A DNA stretch of 64,000 nt from Thermobaculum terrenum ATCC BAA-798 (GTDB lineage Bacteria; Chloroflexota; Chloroflexia; Thermobaculales; Thermobaculaceae), in assembly GCF_000025005.1 (NCBI RefSeq), contig NC_013525.1:558001-622000 (forward strand). Direction: 5' to 3'. The first letter of the stretch is position 1. Every line of letters begins with the position of its first letter. The position numbers were made by a program, and so were the translations under genes. Below the pieces are notes generated by a model. The model searched no databases and was not told the origin of the DNA. It was given only the letters and a program-made list of their open reading frames with translations. Positions 45,182 through 53,714 of this stretch are shown one piece after another.

Positions 45182-45811
45182 TTAGAAACCAGGGCACCCC
45201 ACCAGGGTGCTCCCTTCCTGCCCCTCATGCTCCCCCGGCAGCGGCACCTCTACCCGCAGGTCATAGCTCTGCCCTGTTTGGGTTCTCACGTCCTCCATCA
45301 CTAGCACTAGATGCCTGACATGTGTCGGTATGGGATTGAAGTCTAATGTGAAATCGACCGTCCTGCCAGGCAAGGCTTTGCCAATGAACCTCTCCTCGGG
45401 CTCTCCTGTCCTCCAGGACCAGCCAGCCCCCACTGCCGGGTAGCGATGCCCCTGGTCGTCCAGTAGGTAATAGGGAGGCGGAGGTGGAGGCTCTCCTTTG
45501 GACCCCTCACGCGTCTCATACAGGATGACGGGGGAGCTGCCAGTGTTTGTTAGGCACAGGTACACTACAGTGTAGGTCAGCGCTATCGCTCTGCCTAGTG
45601 GTTGCTGGGGCTGGTAGCTCACGCGCCACAGCAGCAGCCGCAGTGGACCTGCCTGTGAAGTGCTCACCGCGTACACATCCCCCTCGTAGTAGCTCGTAGG
45701 TTCCACTCCTGCCGGCCCCAGCCTGTTGCACACCACAAGGAAGCCCGCCCACAGGGCGATCGCTCCCACGATCCCAACCACGGTTGCAGCTCTTCTCATC
45801 CTATCAGACAT
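45182..45811 (-). CDS. Membrane-anchored protein, DUF4352-like domain
   Basis: 209 residues from ATG 45811 (start uncertain). N-terminal helix (AATVVGIVGAIALWAGFLVVC), then a beta-rich domain with VYLCLTNTGSSPVIL, YYLLDDQGHRYPA, GKALPGRTVDFTLDFNPI and HLVLVMEDV. This recalls DUF4352/telomeric-repeat-like Ig folds of secreted lipoproteins. A run of prolines (EPPPPPPYY) is inserted. Its stop lies 14 bp upstream of the next minus-strand gene's start, so the two are probably cotranscribed. Confidence 0.7.
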   Translation of the reverse strand: MSDRMRRAATVVGIVGAIALWAGFLVVCNRLGPAGVEPTSYYEGDVYAVSTSQAGPLRLLLWRVSYQPQQPLGRAIALTYTVVYLCLTNTGSSPVILYETREGSKGEPPPPPPYYLLDDQGHRYPAVGAGWSWRTGEPEERFIGKALPGRTVDFTLDFNPIPTHVRHLVLVMEDVRTQTGQSYDLRVEVPLPGEHEGQEGSTLVGCPGF

Positions 45812-45861
45812 TTCCAATCACTACCAATCATGGTACACAGTTATCTATCCAGATTATAATG

Positions 45862-46896
45862 CTAGTAGAATGGCTGGTAGACAGCGCACCACCGAATGGC
45901 GTTGTCTCCGAAGTTCATCACGTGATAGGTATTGGTCCGCAGTCTGGTATCTATACGGTAGGGGTACCAATCGTCACTGACCTTGTACTGGCTAGCAGAG
46001 GTGTGCTTGCCTATGGCCCTGAACAGAAGTGTCGTCCCGGCTTCACAGGGGTAGGTGTCGTTGGTTACGTACGTGTTGTACAGCCATGAGTATCGCAGGT
46101 CGCTATGGCGGTACCAGTGCTCCTCGTACAGCCGCTCGATCATATCCCTGGTAGGATCCCATCGCGTGATCATCTTGTAGGACTCATCGTAGCCACAAAT
46201 GCTGCCATGGCAGTGGTAGTTGCCGACATACTTGGTGCCAGTTGTGCGATCAACTGATGTAATGGAAACTAGTTCATCAGCAGCTATAGCCTTAGAAGCC
46301 GTGGCCTCCACCGCCTCAAGGCTCCCAACCATGAGTGCGAAGTCTGTGAACAGCCCCTCACTCACGAGCTGCTCTTTGGAGCCATAAATACCAGAACCAT
46401 AAAGAGAAGCCACTAGCAACTTGCCTTGATATACCGTATATGCCACAAGCTGAATCTGATCCCATTGGCTGAGTGAATATATCGCGGCCGCAGGTGGCCC
46501 TGGAACCCGTTCATACGGGATATTCTGTGCCTCCCAAAACTGCTCCTGGAACTGCGTCCAGGCACTCAAAGAGGTTTTTTGCCTAAGTAGCTCCAGCCCA
46601 ACGACGGTCATGTTGCTGCTGCCATTTCCCGCTAAGGTGTGAGCATTGGTTACAGTAAGCAGAATCTGATTGTCGGTCTCGCCTGTATTTGTGGGAATGT
46701 ACCCACGCGCGTCTCCCAGGTTCACTTCCTCCCAAGTTGCTGGCACGAACATCTGGTAACCGAACACGCTGTCGGTTTGCTGGACAAATCTCCCAACAAC
46801 AGAACTAGTAGCTGCTGGGACCGCTGCTCTCACTGCTTGTGGAAACATCAGAGCCAATAGTGATATAGCAAATACGATATGAATCCACGTTCTCAT
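45862..46896 (-). CDS. Secreted two-part protein of unknown family
   Basis: 344 residues. Signal peptide (WIHIVFAISLLALMFPQAVRA). Residues about 35-195 form the domain shared with 44523-45167 (FGYQMFVPATWEEVNLGDARGY, LTVTNAHTLAGNG, LELLRQ, IYSLSQWDQIQLVAY). The C-terminal 150 residues are Tyr/Trp/Cys-rich (NYHCHGSICGYDESYKM, HWYRHSDLRYSWLY, YPCEAGTTLLFRAIG), with four Cys that could form disulfides. AAAGGGGA upstream. Expressed from a promoter element also found before the Crp/Fnr gene. Confidence 0.75.
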   Translation of the reverse strand: MRTWIHIVFAISLLALMFPQAVRAAVPAATSSVVGRFVQQTDSVFGYQMFVPATWEEVNLGDARGYIPTNTGETDNQILLTVTNAHTLAGNGSSNMTVVGLELLRQKTSLSAWTQFQEQFWEAQNIPYERVPGPPAAAIYSLSQWDQIQLVAYTVYQGKLLVASLYGSGIYGSKEQLVSEGLFTDFALMVGSLEAVEATASKAIAADELVSITSVDRTTGTKYVGNYHCHGSICGYDESYKMITRWDPTRDMIERLYEEHWYRHSDLRYSWLYNTYVTNDTYPCEAGTTLLFRAIGKHTSASQYKVSDDWYPYRIDTRLRTNTYHVMNFGDNAIRWCAVYQPFY

Positions 46897-46937
46897 GATC
46901 TTATATTCCCCTTTGGCCGACTTCTAGAACTTGGATG

Positions 46938-46970
46938 CACCCTAAAAGTTGTATGTTATGCTACTCTAGC
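46938..46970 (-). promoter_or_regulatory. 33-bp duplicated promoter element, copy 1
   Basis: 33 bp identical to 49939-49971. On the minus strand it includes TAGCAT (46963-46958), the -10 box suggested by copy 2. It lies 42 bp upstream of the 45862-46896 gene. The -35 side diverges from copy 2 (TCGATA). Confidence 0.55.
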
Positions 46971-46978
46971 CGATGCAT

Positions 46979-48358
46979 CTATCGATGCCCACCCATTTGG
47001 TTCTGGCTCCCGCTGGCCCACAAAGGGCCAGCGATGGACATGGTTGGCCATATCCAGAGGCATATCGTATCTCCATGGGAGCCTCCTGCGGCGATCACTT
47101 TACCATCCGGTGACCAGGCAAGTACCGAGGCCTCGTTGTTGCACCCAGGCAGTGTGACCACTCGTCTACCATTGGCGCGCCACACCCTGAGGACGCTATC
47201 TGGTGTCCTCCCAGCCAACCATACTCCATCTGGAGACCAGACTATATTGGATGCCGACCACTCTGCAAGGGGGCCTAGGTATCGATATAGTGTTCTGGGC
47301 TCGGCGTGCGGATCGCGCAAATCAAACATCCTCACGTAGTTGCCGGACATCAGGGCGAGCTTACCACCATCTGGGGAGAACGCTAGGCTTACTATCGGGC
47401 CGTTGCCTGGCAGTTGGGCAGCCACTCTCCCTCTGTGGTCGTAGAGTGACACCAGGCCGTCCTCGTTGCCAGTGGCAAGCATGCTACCATCCGGTGACCA
47501 GATCATAACCGTGGCAGGAGCTCCCAATCTCCCAATCGTCCCAACGAGCTTACCGTCTCGCTGCCACAGCCTGAATCCCCAGGCACCAGCCGCAAGGGTA
47601 CTGCCGTCTGATGACCATTCGACGTGTAACCACTTGCCCCCACCGCCATCCGTGATTAGCATCTTGAGCAGCCTGCCATCCACTCCGAACAGCCGCACGA
47701 CTCCCTTGAACTGGATGAGCCCTGTGGAGCCAGCTTGTTCCTGCTGAATCGATCCCACTGCCAGTATCTGTCCATCTGGCGACCATGCCAGGCTGTATAC
47801 CTGCTCTTCATCCAACCGAAGTGACTTGATCTGCTTACCATGCGCGTCCCACAGCCGGACGGTTCCATCCCTAGATCCGGAAGCCAGCAGTTGGCCATCT
47901 GGCGACCACTCAAGGCTGGTAACCGGGGCTGTATGACCTCTGAGCGTAGTTAGCAGCTTTCCCTTGGCGCTCCATAGGCGCACGGTAGGGTCAAAGGTCT
48001 CGTTCCTGGTGACAACTCCCGAGCTCGAGGCGAGGATCTTGGCATCTGGTGACCAGGCCAGCACCGTCACAGGACCATTGTGGCCGACAAGGACGATCGG
48101 CCGCTTCCTGAGGATGGCCTCAGTTGTCATGCTGGTGGGTGCTGCATATGGCGATACCTGCTGCGTCGGTGTGTTGGTAGTCAGAGGGGGCTGCCCGATG
48201 GCTCTAGCGCTCGGAGTTGGACTCCCCGCAGTTCCTGAAGACCTCACACTCTTGTTGCCGATCACGTCGCCCGAACCATTGGGGGCACGACCAAAGACAC
48301 ACGCGGACAGCAACAACCCTACGAGCAGCAATGACCCCAGCAGTGCAAACTTCGCCAC
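46979..48358 (-). CDS. WD40 beta-propeller lipoprotein
   Basis: 459 residues from GTG 48358 (G-rich Shine-Dalgarno sequence upstream). Hydrophobic leader and lipobox LLLSAC, a Ser/Thr/Pro linker, then about seven to eight WD40-type blades, each with WSPDG...LA.GS and a following VRLW/VRLF strand (for example VTSLEWSPDGQLLASGSRDG). Probably a surface scaffold binding other proteins. The adjacent upstream gene encodes a Cys-rich Tat protein. Confidence 0.85.
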   Translation of the reverse strand: MAKFALLGSLLLVGLLLSACVFGRAPNGSGDVIGNKSVRSSGTAGSPTPSARAIGQPPLTTNTPTQQVSPYAAPTSMTTEAILRKRPIVLVGHNGPVTVLAWSPDAKILASSSGVVTRNETFDPTVRLWSAKGKLLTTLRGHTAPVTSLEWSPDGQLLASGSRDGTVRLWDAHGKQIKSLRLDEEQVYSLAWSPDGQILAVGSIQQEQAGSTGLIQFKGVVRLFGVDGRLLKMLITDGGGGKWLHVEWSSDGSTLAAGAWGFRLWQRDGKLVGTIGRLGAPATVMIWSPDGSMLATGNEDGLVSLYDHRGRVAAQLPGNGPIVSLAFSPDGGKLALMSGNYVRMFDLRDPHAEPRTLYRYLGPLAEWSASNIVWSPDGVWLAGRTPDSVLRVWRANGRRVVTLPGCNNEASVLAWSPDGKVIAAGGSHGDTICLWIWPTMSIAGPLWASGSQNQMGGHR

Positions 48359-48427
48359 GGCGTTATTCCCCCTACCTAACTGCTGCTTAGAGTGTGCAGA
48401 CTCCCAATACAAGTACTATCCGTCCTG

Positions 48428-48817
48428 CTAGCAGTTAACATTAGCTGTGCCCCCACAAGATCCACAGCTTGGTGTCAATACGGCCTTGGAGCAACTATAC
48501 TTGCAGCACTCGCGGCACTCGACAAGTGCTGTGCCGTAACAGCAGGTCCACAGCCACCAACTGGGGTGCGAGGTGCCGTAAGTGAAGCAGTTGCTTGATT
48601 CGGTAGACGTGCAGTCGTCTCGGTACCCGAGATGGCAGCAGTATTTTGTCCTGACTGTATTATAGTTGGTGCAGTTGGTGTGGTAGGCCTCAGCTGTCTG
48701 GATGCGACGGCTCGAGAGGAGCAACAAGAAGCCAAGTGCCGCTTTGCTAGCGATACCGAGAAAGCGTCGCCGATCTACCTGCTTGCTGAGCTTCTCTACT
48801 ACTTTCTCCGTTGACAT
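48428..48817 (-). CDS. Cys-rich Tat-exported small protein
   Basis: 129 residues. Twin-arginine signal (VDRRRFLGIASKAALGFLLLL) up to about residue 43. The mature part of about 85 residues has 14 Cys (KYCCHLGYRDDC, WTCCYGTALVECRECCKYSC). The pattern P-x-WW-x-W-T-C...ECxxCCxxSC faintly recalls the light chain of methylamine dehydrogenase, which is also Tat-exported and Cys-rich, but similarity is too weak to assign. It sits beside a beta-propeller protein. Seven disulfides are possible. Confidence 0.7.
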   Translation of the reverse strand: MSTEKVVEKLSKQVDRRRFLGIASKAALGFLLLLSSRRIQTAEAYHTNCTNYNTVRTKYCCHLGYRDDCTSTESSNCFTYGTSHPSWWLWTCCYGTALVECRECCKYSCSKAVLTPSCGSCGGTANVNC

Positions 48818-49229
48818 AGGCTTACCTCCTGATAACTTCTGTTTATCCTTATCTCAGTTCCACTTACCACTAATGGAGCAGCATACACCTGATAGTAAGC
48901 CCGAGCGCCAGCACGAGCAGTCCATAGCCATGCCAGCGATGCAAGCAGGGACGATACGCTCGCAGTCCCTGGAGGTTCTCCAAAAGGGTGACTCTGTGAT
49001 CGAATAGTAGCGGGACCCACGCTACTGCCAGGGCCCGCCCTAAGCCATGGACTCGAGTTAGCACACAAAATAGTGATTCCTCAACTAGTGGGTGCCCCCA
49101 TGGGCTAAATGGCCTGCTCTGTTGGCCTTTCACAGCTCCACACCCTCCTCGAGGGACAAGAGTTTACCTGGTCTTATTTTCAGTGTAAGCAGGTGACATT
49201 AATAGTGATATGAGCTAGCGCATATCAAG
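48818..49229. other. Gene-poor stretch between Cys-rich protein and crp
   Basis: A minus-strand frame (48870-49133) ends in a hydrophobic stretch (HGYGLLVLALGLTIRCMLL), but its GTG start has badly spaced upstream purines, so I do not call it. A 22-bp near-palindrome TGATATG(N8)CATATCA (49206-49227) lies just after the crp stop, a terminator or Crp/Fnr-type site. Confidence 0.4.
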
Positions 49230-49904
49230 CTAGGTAAGATCGTTCAGTTCGGACAGGAGGCGGTCGGGGTTGGGAACGACTATCCCACGATGATGAGGTT
49301 GATAGTTTATCAAGCCCAGTTCTCGTAGATGGCGCAGCTTCCTGGTGACCTCCTCTTGGCTTGTGCCTATCATACCAGCTAGCTCCTGATGGGTGGCAGT
49401 AACTAATCGTTGCTCATTGGCTTTGGCCAGTCTGGAAAGTGTGCGCGCCAGGCGGGTGCATACGTCCATGAACACGACCTCCTCTATGAGGTCATATGCC
49501 TTCCCCAGGCGCTCGCTGAGCTGACAAAAGCAATAGCTGGCAATCTCAGGATCGGAGATAATGATTTGTTGAAAGTGCTCACGCGGTACACGACATATTC
49601 CCGTCCCGTCCGCTATCGCTTCCAGGAGGTTGCTTGGTTGTAGTATGGGGTCGTTAGGGGCAAGCCCGAGGATGTCACCAGTTACGAATTTGGCTAGGGT
49701 GAGTTCTTTGCCTTGGGTGGAAATCCGATAGACTCGAGCGAGGCCGCTGACGAGGATAAGAGTCCTATCTCTCCCTTCTTGCAGATCTATTATCAGTTGT
49801 CCCTGTGCATACAATCTGTAAGAAGTCATGTTGACTAGAGTTCTCAACAAATCCTGGGGCATTCCAGAGAAGGGGTATAACTGATGTAGGATTGATTTAT
49901 CCAT
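49230..49904 (-). CDS. Crp/Fnr-family transcription regulator
   Basis: 224 residues. Cyclic-nucleotide-binding-like beta barrel (SYRLYAQGQLIIDLQEGRDRTLILVSGLARVYR, about 30-110), dimer helix, then a winged helix (THQELAGMIGTSQEEVTRKLRHLRELGLI). The N-terminal Fe-S cysteines of Fnr are absent, and the cAMP-pocket Arg/Ser pattern is not evident, so the ligand is unknown. Transcribed from promoter element copy 2. The shared element may mean it regulates itself and the secreted protein (inference). Confidence 0.9.
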   Translation of the reverse strand: MDKSILHQLYPFSGMPQDLLRTLVNMTSYRLYAQGQLIIDLQEGRDRTLILVSGLARVYRISTQGKELTLAKFVTGDILGLAPNDPILQPSNLLEAIADGTGICRVPREHFQQIIISDPEIASYCFCQLSERLGKAYDLIEEVVFMDVCTRLARTLSRLAKANEQRLVTATHQELAGMIGTSQEEVTRKLRHLRELGLINYQPHHRGIVVPNPDRLLSELNDLT

Positions 49905-49938
49905 CTCTCGCGGTCTTACAATGGTGTGTTAATCCATC

Positions 49939-49987
49939 CACCCTAAAAGTTGTATGTTATGCTACTCTAGCACTATGCATCTGTCAA
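49939..49987 (-). promoter_or_regulatory. Promoter with duplicated element, copy 2 (crp)
   Basis: Minus strand: TTGACA (49987-49982), 17-bp spacer, TAGCAT (49964-49959). The 33-bp part 49939-49971 is identical to 46938-46970. Start predicted near 49952, 48 nt before the crp ATG. Confidence 0.65.
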
Positions 49988-50024
49988 TCTTTGTGGCAGC
50001 ATAGAGTAAATCTGTGCACATCAA

Positions 50025-50987
50025 GGGGACCTGTGGCGCCACTGGCTGCCATGCCGCTGGAGGAGATCAGGAGCATACTTGAGGCTGGAGGTTTCCATGG
50101 GAGGGGTTGTTTGGAGATCATGACGGTGGAGGGCAACAGGCACCTATCCGAGGCTATGGGCTTGCTGAGGATGGCCGGGTACAAGTAGCTCAGAACTTGA
50201 AGGTCTCCACCAGTCTCTTGTCGGACTCGCCTGTCACCTGAGCTACCACCTCCACATGTGTCTCGAGTCCTGAGCCCTTGAGCTTTTGACGTAGCAGCTC
50301 ATCTATCTGGAAGATGCCTGCTGCGTTGCTCATATAGATAGTGACCCTTATAGCTTTCTCCTGCCCTTGGTTTATTTCCACCTTCTCTATGGCGGCAGCG
50401 GACACGGAGTGGATGTTGACGTGCCCACTTTCGAAGGGTATTCTGGATCTGCCCTGGGCCATATCGAGCGCATCGGCCACTCGCACTATGCCTGCCTCCA
50501 GAGTGAGGGGTCTACCATCGCTTCTGTGAGTGATGATGGCGTGCAGGGTTTCTGAGATGATGACTCGGCGTTCAGCTGCAGAGTAGAGGTTACTGAGCAG
50601 CTCCTGGAGTTTGGGTAGTGCTATGAAGAGGCTCATGAACTCGTGATCATCTCTGTGTATGGACATACCGCAGTCATGGAGGAGTGCTGCCAGTACCACA
50701 ACGACTTCTGCATCGTGCTCGGACATGCCGTGGTCTTTGACTATTGAGGGTTGTATGTTCTTGGCCATCAGGAGGCGGAGTAACCTAAGAGCCAGATTGG
50801 CAACTATCTGCACGTGTACTGGGCCGTGATCGCTCATGCCCAGCCTGTCAACCCCGTTGACGTTCTGGCACCTCCAGATAGCATGCAGGTCCTCATCGGA
50901 GTTCACAATACCTACTAGTTTCTGGAGCGTGGGATTATGTCTTGTCGGCAACCTGATTATCTCCGAGGGCTGCAACGGGGTGGTGCC
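50025..50987 (+). repeat. 963-bp direct repeat, copy B
   Basis: Second copy of 43472-44434. Joins a truncated isomerase fragment to a complete HD-domain gene, the reverse of copy A. Confidence 0.95.
50027..50188 (+). pseudogene. Sugar isomerase 3' fragment
   Basis: Last 53 codons of the isomerase (GPVAPLAAMPLEEIRSILEA to MAGYK) without start or barrel core, identical to the 42883-43635 gene except one Lys-to-Arg codon. Created by the duplication. Confidence 0.92.
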
Positions 50988-51083
50988 TGAAGGCGATACC
51001 TCCGGCCCTGGTTCCTGGGGAAGGTCAAAGCCTTCTGACTCCTGCCTGTCTATGCTTGTAGCTCGGTTGCTTTCTTCCTCCAA
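50190..51083 (-). CDS. HD-domain phosphohydrolase-like protein, complete copy
   Basis: 297 residues from TTG 51083, chosen because GGAGGT lies 5 nt upstream and a TATAAT box lies at 51128-51123. The HD domain reads SDHGPVHVQIVANLALRLL, HDAEVVVVLAALLHDCGMSIHRDDHE and a later RVADALDMAQGRSRIPF, so the metal ligands H...HD...D are present. The C-terminal 90 residues are a beta-rich domain (KVEINQGQEKAIRVTIYM). Probably a metal-dependent phosphohydrolase, possibly on nucleotides. Intact N-terminus marks it as the original gene. Confidence 0.85.
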   Translation of the reverse strand: MEEESNRATSIDRQESEGFDLPQEPGPEVSPSGTTPLQPSEIIRLPTRHNPTLQKLVGIVNSDEDLHAIWRCQNVNGVDRLGMSDHGPVHVQIVANLALRLLRLLMAKNIQPSIVKDHGMSEHDAEVVVVLAALLHDCGMSIHRDDHEFMSLFIALPKLQELLSNLYSAAERRVIISETLHAIITHRSDGRPLTLEAGIVRVADALDMAQGRSRIPFESGHVNIHSVSAAAIEKVEINQGQEKAIRVTIYMSNAAGIFQIDELLRQKLKGSGLETHVEVVAQVTGESDKRLVETFKF

Positions 51084-51222
51084 GATCCACCTCCATCTTG
51101 TGCACAACTTACAAGCTATGAAATTATAATGCGTGTTACACTCTAGAAGATTTTTATCTGTTAAGGTATAACAATCGTCAATCAGAGGTCTAATTAGTCT
51201 TAGTTTTCTTCTTGGAGAAGGG

Positions 51223-52269
51223 ATGATGTCGAGACTCGTGAAGCTTGGAAGACTACAGAGGATCGAGAGAATACTTTACCAGAACCCGCAGGGTCTTACT
51301 ATCCAGCGCCTGGCTGAGCTCTGTGATGTATCTATCAGAACTATATATCGTGATATCAAAGATTTGGAACAGATCTTTGAGGTCCCTTTGACCAGAGAAA
51401 ACGGCAGGTGGAAGGTCGTTCGGACTTCTTACCTGCCGCCAGTCAGGTTCTCTCTGCACGAGGCCATGGGGCTGTTCCTCTCCTACCGTCTGGCACTTCG
51501 CTACATGGACAAGCAGAATCCCGACCTCGAGGAGGCCTGGAGCAAGATAGGAAGTGTGATGCCCGAGCCTATATCTCGGTTCTTCCCGGAGACTCTTAGG
51601 GAGATCAAGAATAAGCCATTAGACAGAGAGTACAACAGGACCGTTAGGACTCTCACAAGTGCTTGGGCCGAGGGCAGAAGGGTAAGGATTCAGTACCTGT
51701 CCTCCAGAAGATCAACGCCCAAGGAGAGGCTAATAGAGCCCTATTTCATGCAGCCCTCGGGTATAAGCCATGCGTTGTATGTCATAGCCAGAGATGTGGA
51801 GATCGACGAAATACGCACCTTCAAGGTACAGCGCATAAAGGATATAGAGCTTACTGATGAAAAATACGAGATCCCGGGAGATTTCGATGCCCTTGAATTC
51901 CTCAAGAACAGCTGGACCATCTGGTCAGATGAGCCTGTCGAAGTAAAGGTCAGGTTTAGCCCCAGGGTGGCTTCGGCTGTGAAGGAAGCTATTTGGCACC
52001 CCACGCAGGAGCTCAAGGAGGAACCAGATGGCTCAGTCATATGGACGGGCAGAGTTTCAGGCATCCTGGAGATAAGTGCCTGGATACGCTCTTGGGGAGC
52101 CGAGGCAGAGGTGCTTGAGCCCAAGTCTCTTCGTGAGTCCCTTGTCAACGACGTACAGAGTTTGGCTAAGCTATATGGCCTGGGCCTGACAGAATCTGCC
52201 AGCAAGCAAGAGGGACAATGCACGGTTGAGATACAGGACACGAAAAACTTTGCTCATGAGACTTCGTAG
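51223..52269 (+). CDS. HTH-WYL transcription regulator
   Basis: 348 residues. N-terminal winged helix of DeoR type (RLQRIERILYQNPQGLTIQRLAELCDVSIRTIYRDIKDLE). WYL domain about residues 145-215 (RVRIQYLSSRRSTPKERLIEPYFMQ, HALYVIARDVEIDEIRTFKVQRI), and a C-terminal WCX extension. WYL domains sense nucleic-acid or nucleotide ligands in several regulators. Next gene begins 14 bp later. Confidence 0.92.
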   Translation: MMSRLVKLGRLQRIERILYQNPQGLTIQRLAELCDVSIRTIYRDIKDLEQIFEVPLTRENGRWKVVRTSYLPPVRFSLHEAMGLFLSYRLALRYMDKQNPDLEEAWSKIGSVMPEPISRFFPETLREIKNKPLDREYNRTVRTLTSAWAEGRRVRIQYLSSRRSTPKERLIEPYFMQPSGISHALYVIARDVEIDEIRTFKVQRIKDIELTDEKYEIPGDFDALEFLKNSWTIWSDEPVEVKVRFSPRVASAVKEAIWHPTQELKEEPDGSVIWTGRVSGILEISAWIRSWGAEAEVLEPKSLRESLVNDVQSLAKLYGLGLTESASKQEGQCTVEIQDTKNFAHETS

Positions 52270-52283
52270 AGGGGACGACGATA

Positions 52284-53714
52284 CTGGATGCTGTAGTGGT
52301 TGGCAGCGGGCCTAATGGACTTGCTGCTGCCATAACTCTAGCGCGTAGGGGTTTACGAGTACTGCTGCTCGAAGCCAGTGACCACCTAGGAGGAGCTGCG
52401 GCATCTCTACAGCTCACATTACCTGGTTTCACGCACGACCTAGGCGCCGCGGTCCTCCCTCTAGCCTTTACCTCGCCTTTCTTCCTCGAGATGCCTCTGA
52501 GAGATCTGGGAGTGGAGTGGGTGTACCCTGACGTGCCGCTAGCCCATCCTCTGGGACCCAGAGAGGTCTTGTTGCTCCATGAATCAATTCAAGAGACGGC
52601 TATACAGTTTGGTGATGATGGAGCTAGATACTCACGATTGATAAGCCCTTTGGTGTCTGAGTGGCCAGGACTAGCGAGGGACCTGCTGGCTCCCGCTATA
52701 AAGATTCCTCGGACACTATCTTATATACGTTTTGGTGTACATGCTCTGCTTCCATTTAGTGTCCTCGCTGATGCGCTGTTTTCTACTTCCCATGCCAGGA
52801 CTTTACTGGCAGGTGTAGCAGCTCATTGGGCTATGCCACTTACCAGACCACTTACCAGCGTTCCCATCCTGCTCTTATGCACGCTAGCACATATTACCAG
52901 GTGGCCTATGGCGCGAGGGGGGACCGGCAGGCTAATAGAGGCTATGGCAGCCTATTTCAGGGATCTTGGGGGAGTTGTGCAGCTATCCGCTCCCGTACAC
53001 AGCCTAAGTGATATCCCGCCCGCTAAAGCGGTGTTATTCGACCTCGCTCCCAGGCAGGTAGTTGACATCTTGGGTGATAGACTCCCATCTGGATACAGAA
53101 GAGCATGTGCGAGATACCGGCATGGGCCTGGAGTGTTGAAGTTGGACTGGGCTCTGTCCGCACCTATACCCTGGATATCCGAAGCTTGCAGGTCTGCTGG
53201 GACTGTACACTTGGGAGGCACTTTTGAAGAGATAGCTGACACTGAGAGAAGCGTCTGGGAAGGGCATGTACCCTCGAGGCCTTTTGTGATACTCAACCAG
53301 CCCAGTGTCTTTGATCCAGGCAGATGCCCTGGCGGTTACCATACTGCCTGGGCTTATTGCCATGTACCCGTATCGATCACCAACAAAGAGGTGGAGTATC
53401 TGGCAAACAGAATAGAGAGCGCGATTGAGGAACTCGCACCTGGCTTCAGAGATACGATATTGGCCAGATCAGTACTTGCCCCCACAGACCTGGAGTATCT
53501 CGACTCAAACCTCGTAGCTGGGGATCTAACTGGAGGGGTATTGGATCTATGGCAGGTTTTGGCAAGGCCAGTTCTAAGTCATGTGCCTTACAAGATCCCT
53601 GTGAGTGGGATGTATATCTGCTCCTCCTCTACCCCTCCAGGCCCTGGAGTGCATGGCATGTGTGGGTACTGGGCAGCTAGATCAGCCCTACGCTACACGT
53701 TCCATATGGAGTGA
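52284..53714 (+). CDS. FAD-dependent oxidoreductase, phytoene desaturase-like
   Basis: About 476 residues. The dinucleotide fold begins DAVVVGSGPNGLAAAITLA with GLRVLLLEASDHLGGAA, and the C-terminal FAD contact is TPPGPGVHGMCGYWAARSA. No ATG fits. GAGGGG at 52269-52274 points to a CTG start at 52284, because a GTG at 52296 would cut the first strand of the fold. Related to CrtI/PYROXD2-type proteins acting on isoprenoids or lipids. Overlaps the convergent galK by 22 bp. Confidence 0.82.
   Translation: MDAVVVGSGPNGLAAAITLARRGLRVLLLEASDHLGGAAASLQLTLPGFTHDLGAAVLPLAFTSPFFLEMPLRDLGVEWVYPDVPLAHPLGPREVLLLHESIQETAIQFGDDGARYSRLISPLVSEWPGLARDLLAPAIKIPRTLSYIRFGVHALLPFSVLADALFSTSHARTLLAGVAAHWAMPLTRPLTSVPILLLCTLAHITRWPMARGGTGRLIEAMAAYFRDLGGVVQLSAPVHSLSDIPPAKAVLFDLAPRQVVDILGDRLPSGYRRACARYRHGPGVLKLDWALSAPIPWISEACRSAGTVHLGGTFEEIADTERSVWEGHVPSRPFVILNQPSVFDPGRCPGGYHTAWAYCHVPVSITNKEVEYLANRIESAIEELAPGFRDTILARSVLAPTDLEYLDSNLVAGDLTGGVLDLWQVLARPVLSHVPYKIPVSGMYICSSSTPPGPGVHGMCGYWAARSALRYTFHME

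Noticed and set aside
49892-50188. 98-residue plus-strand frame ending in the isomerase tail
   Set aside because: The first half is promoter sequence of crp read in a chance frame. The second half is the isomerase fragment created by the duplication.
43472-50987. Composite transposon bounded by the 963-bp repeats
   Set aside because: The repeats hold isomerase and HD sequence, not a transposase, and no terminal inverted repeats or target duplications were found.
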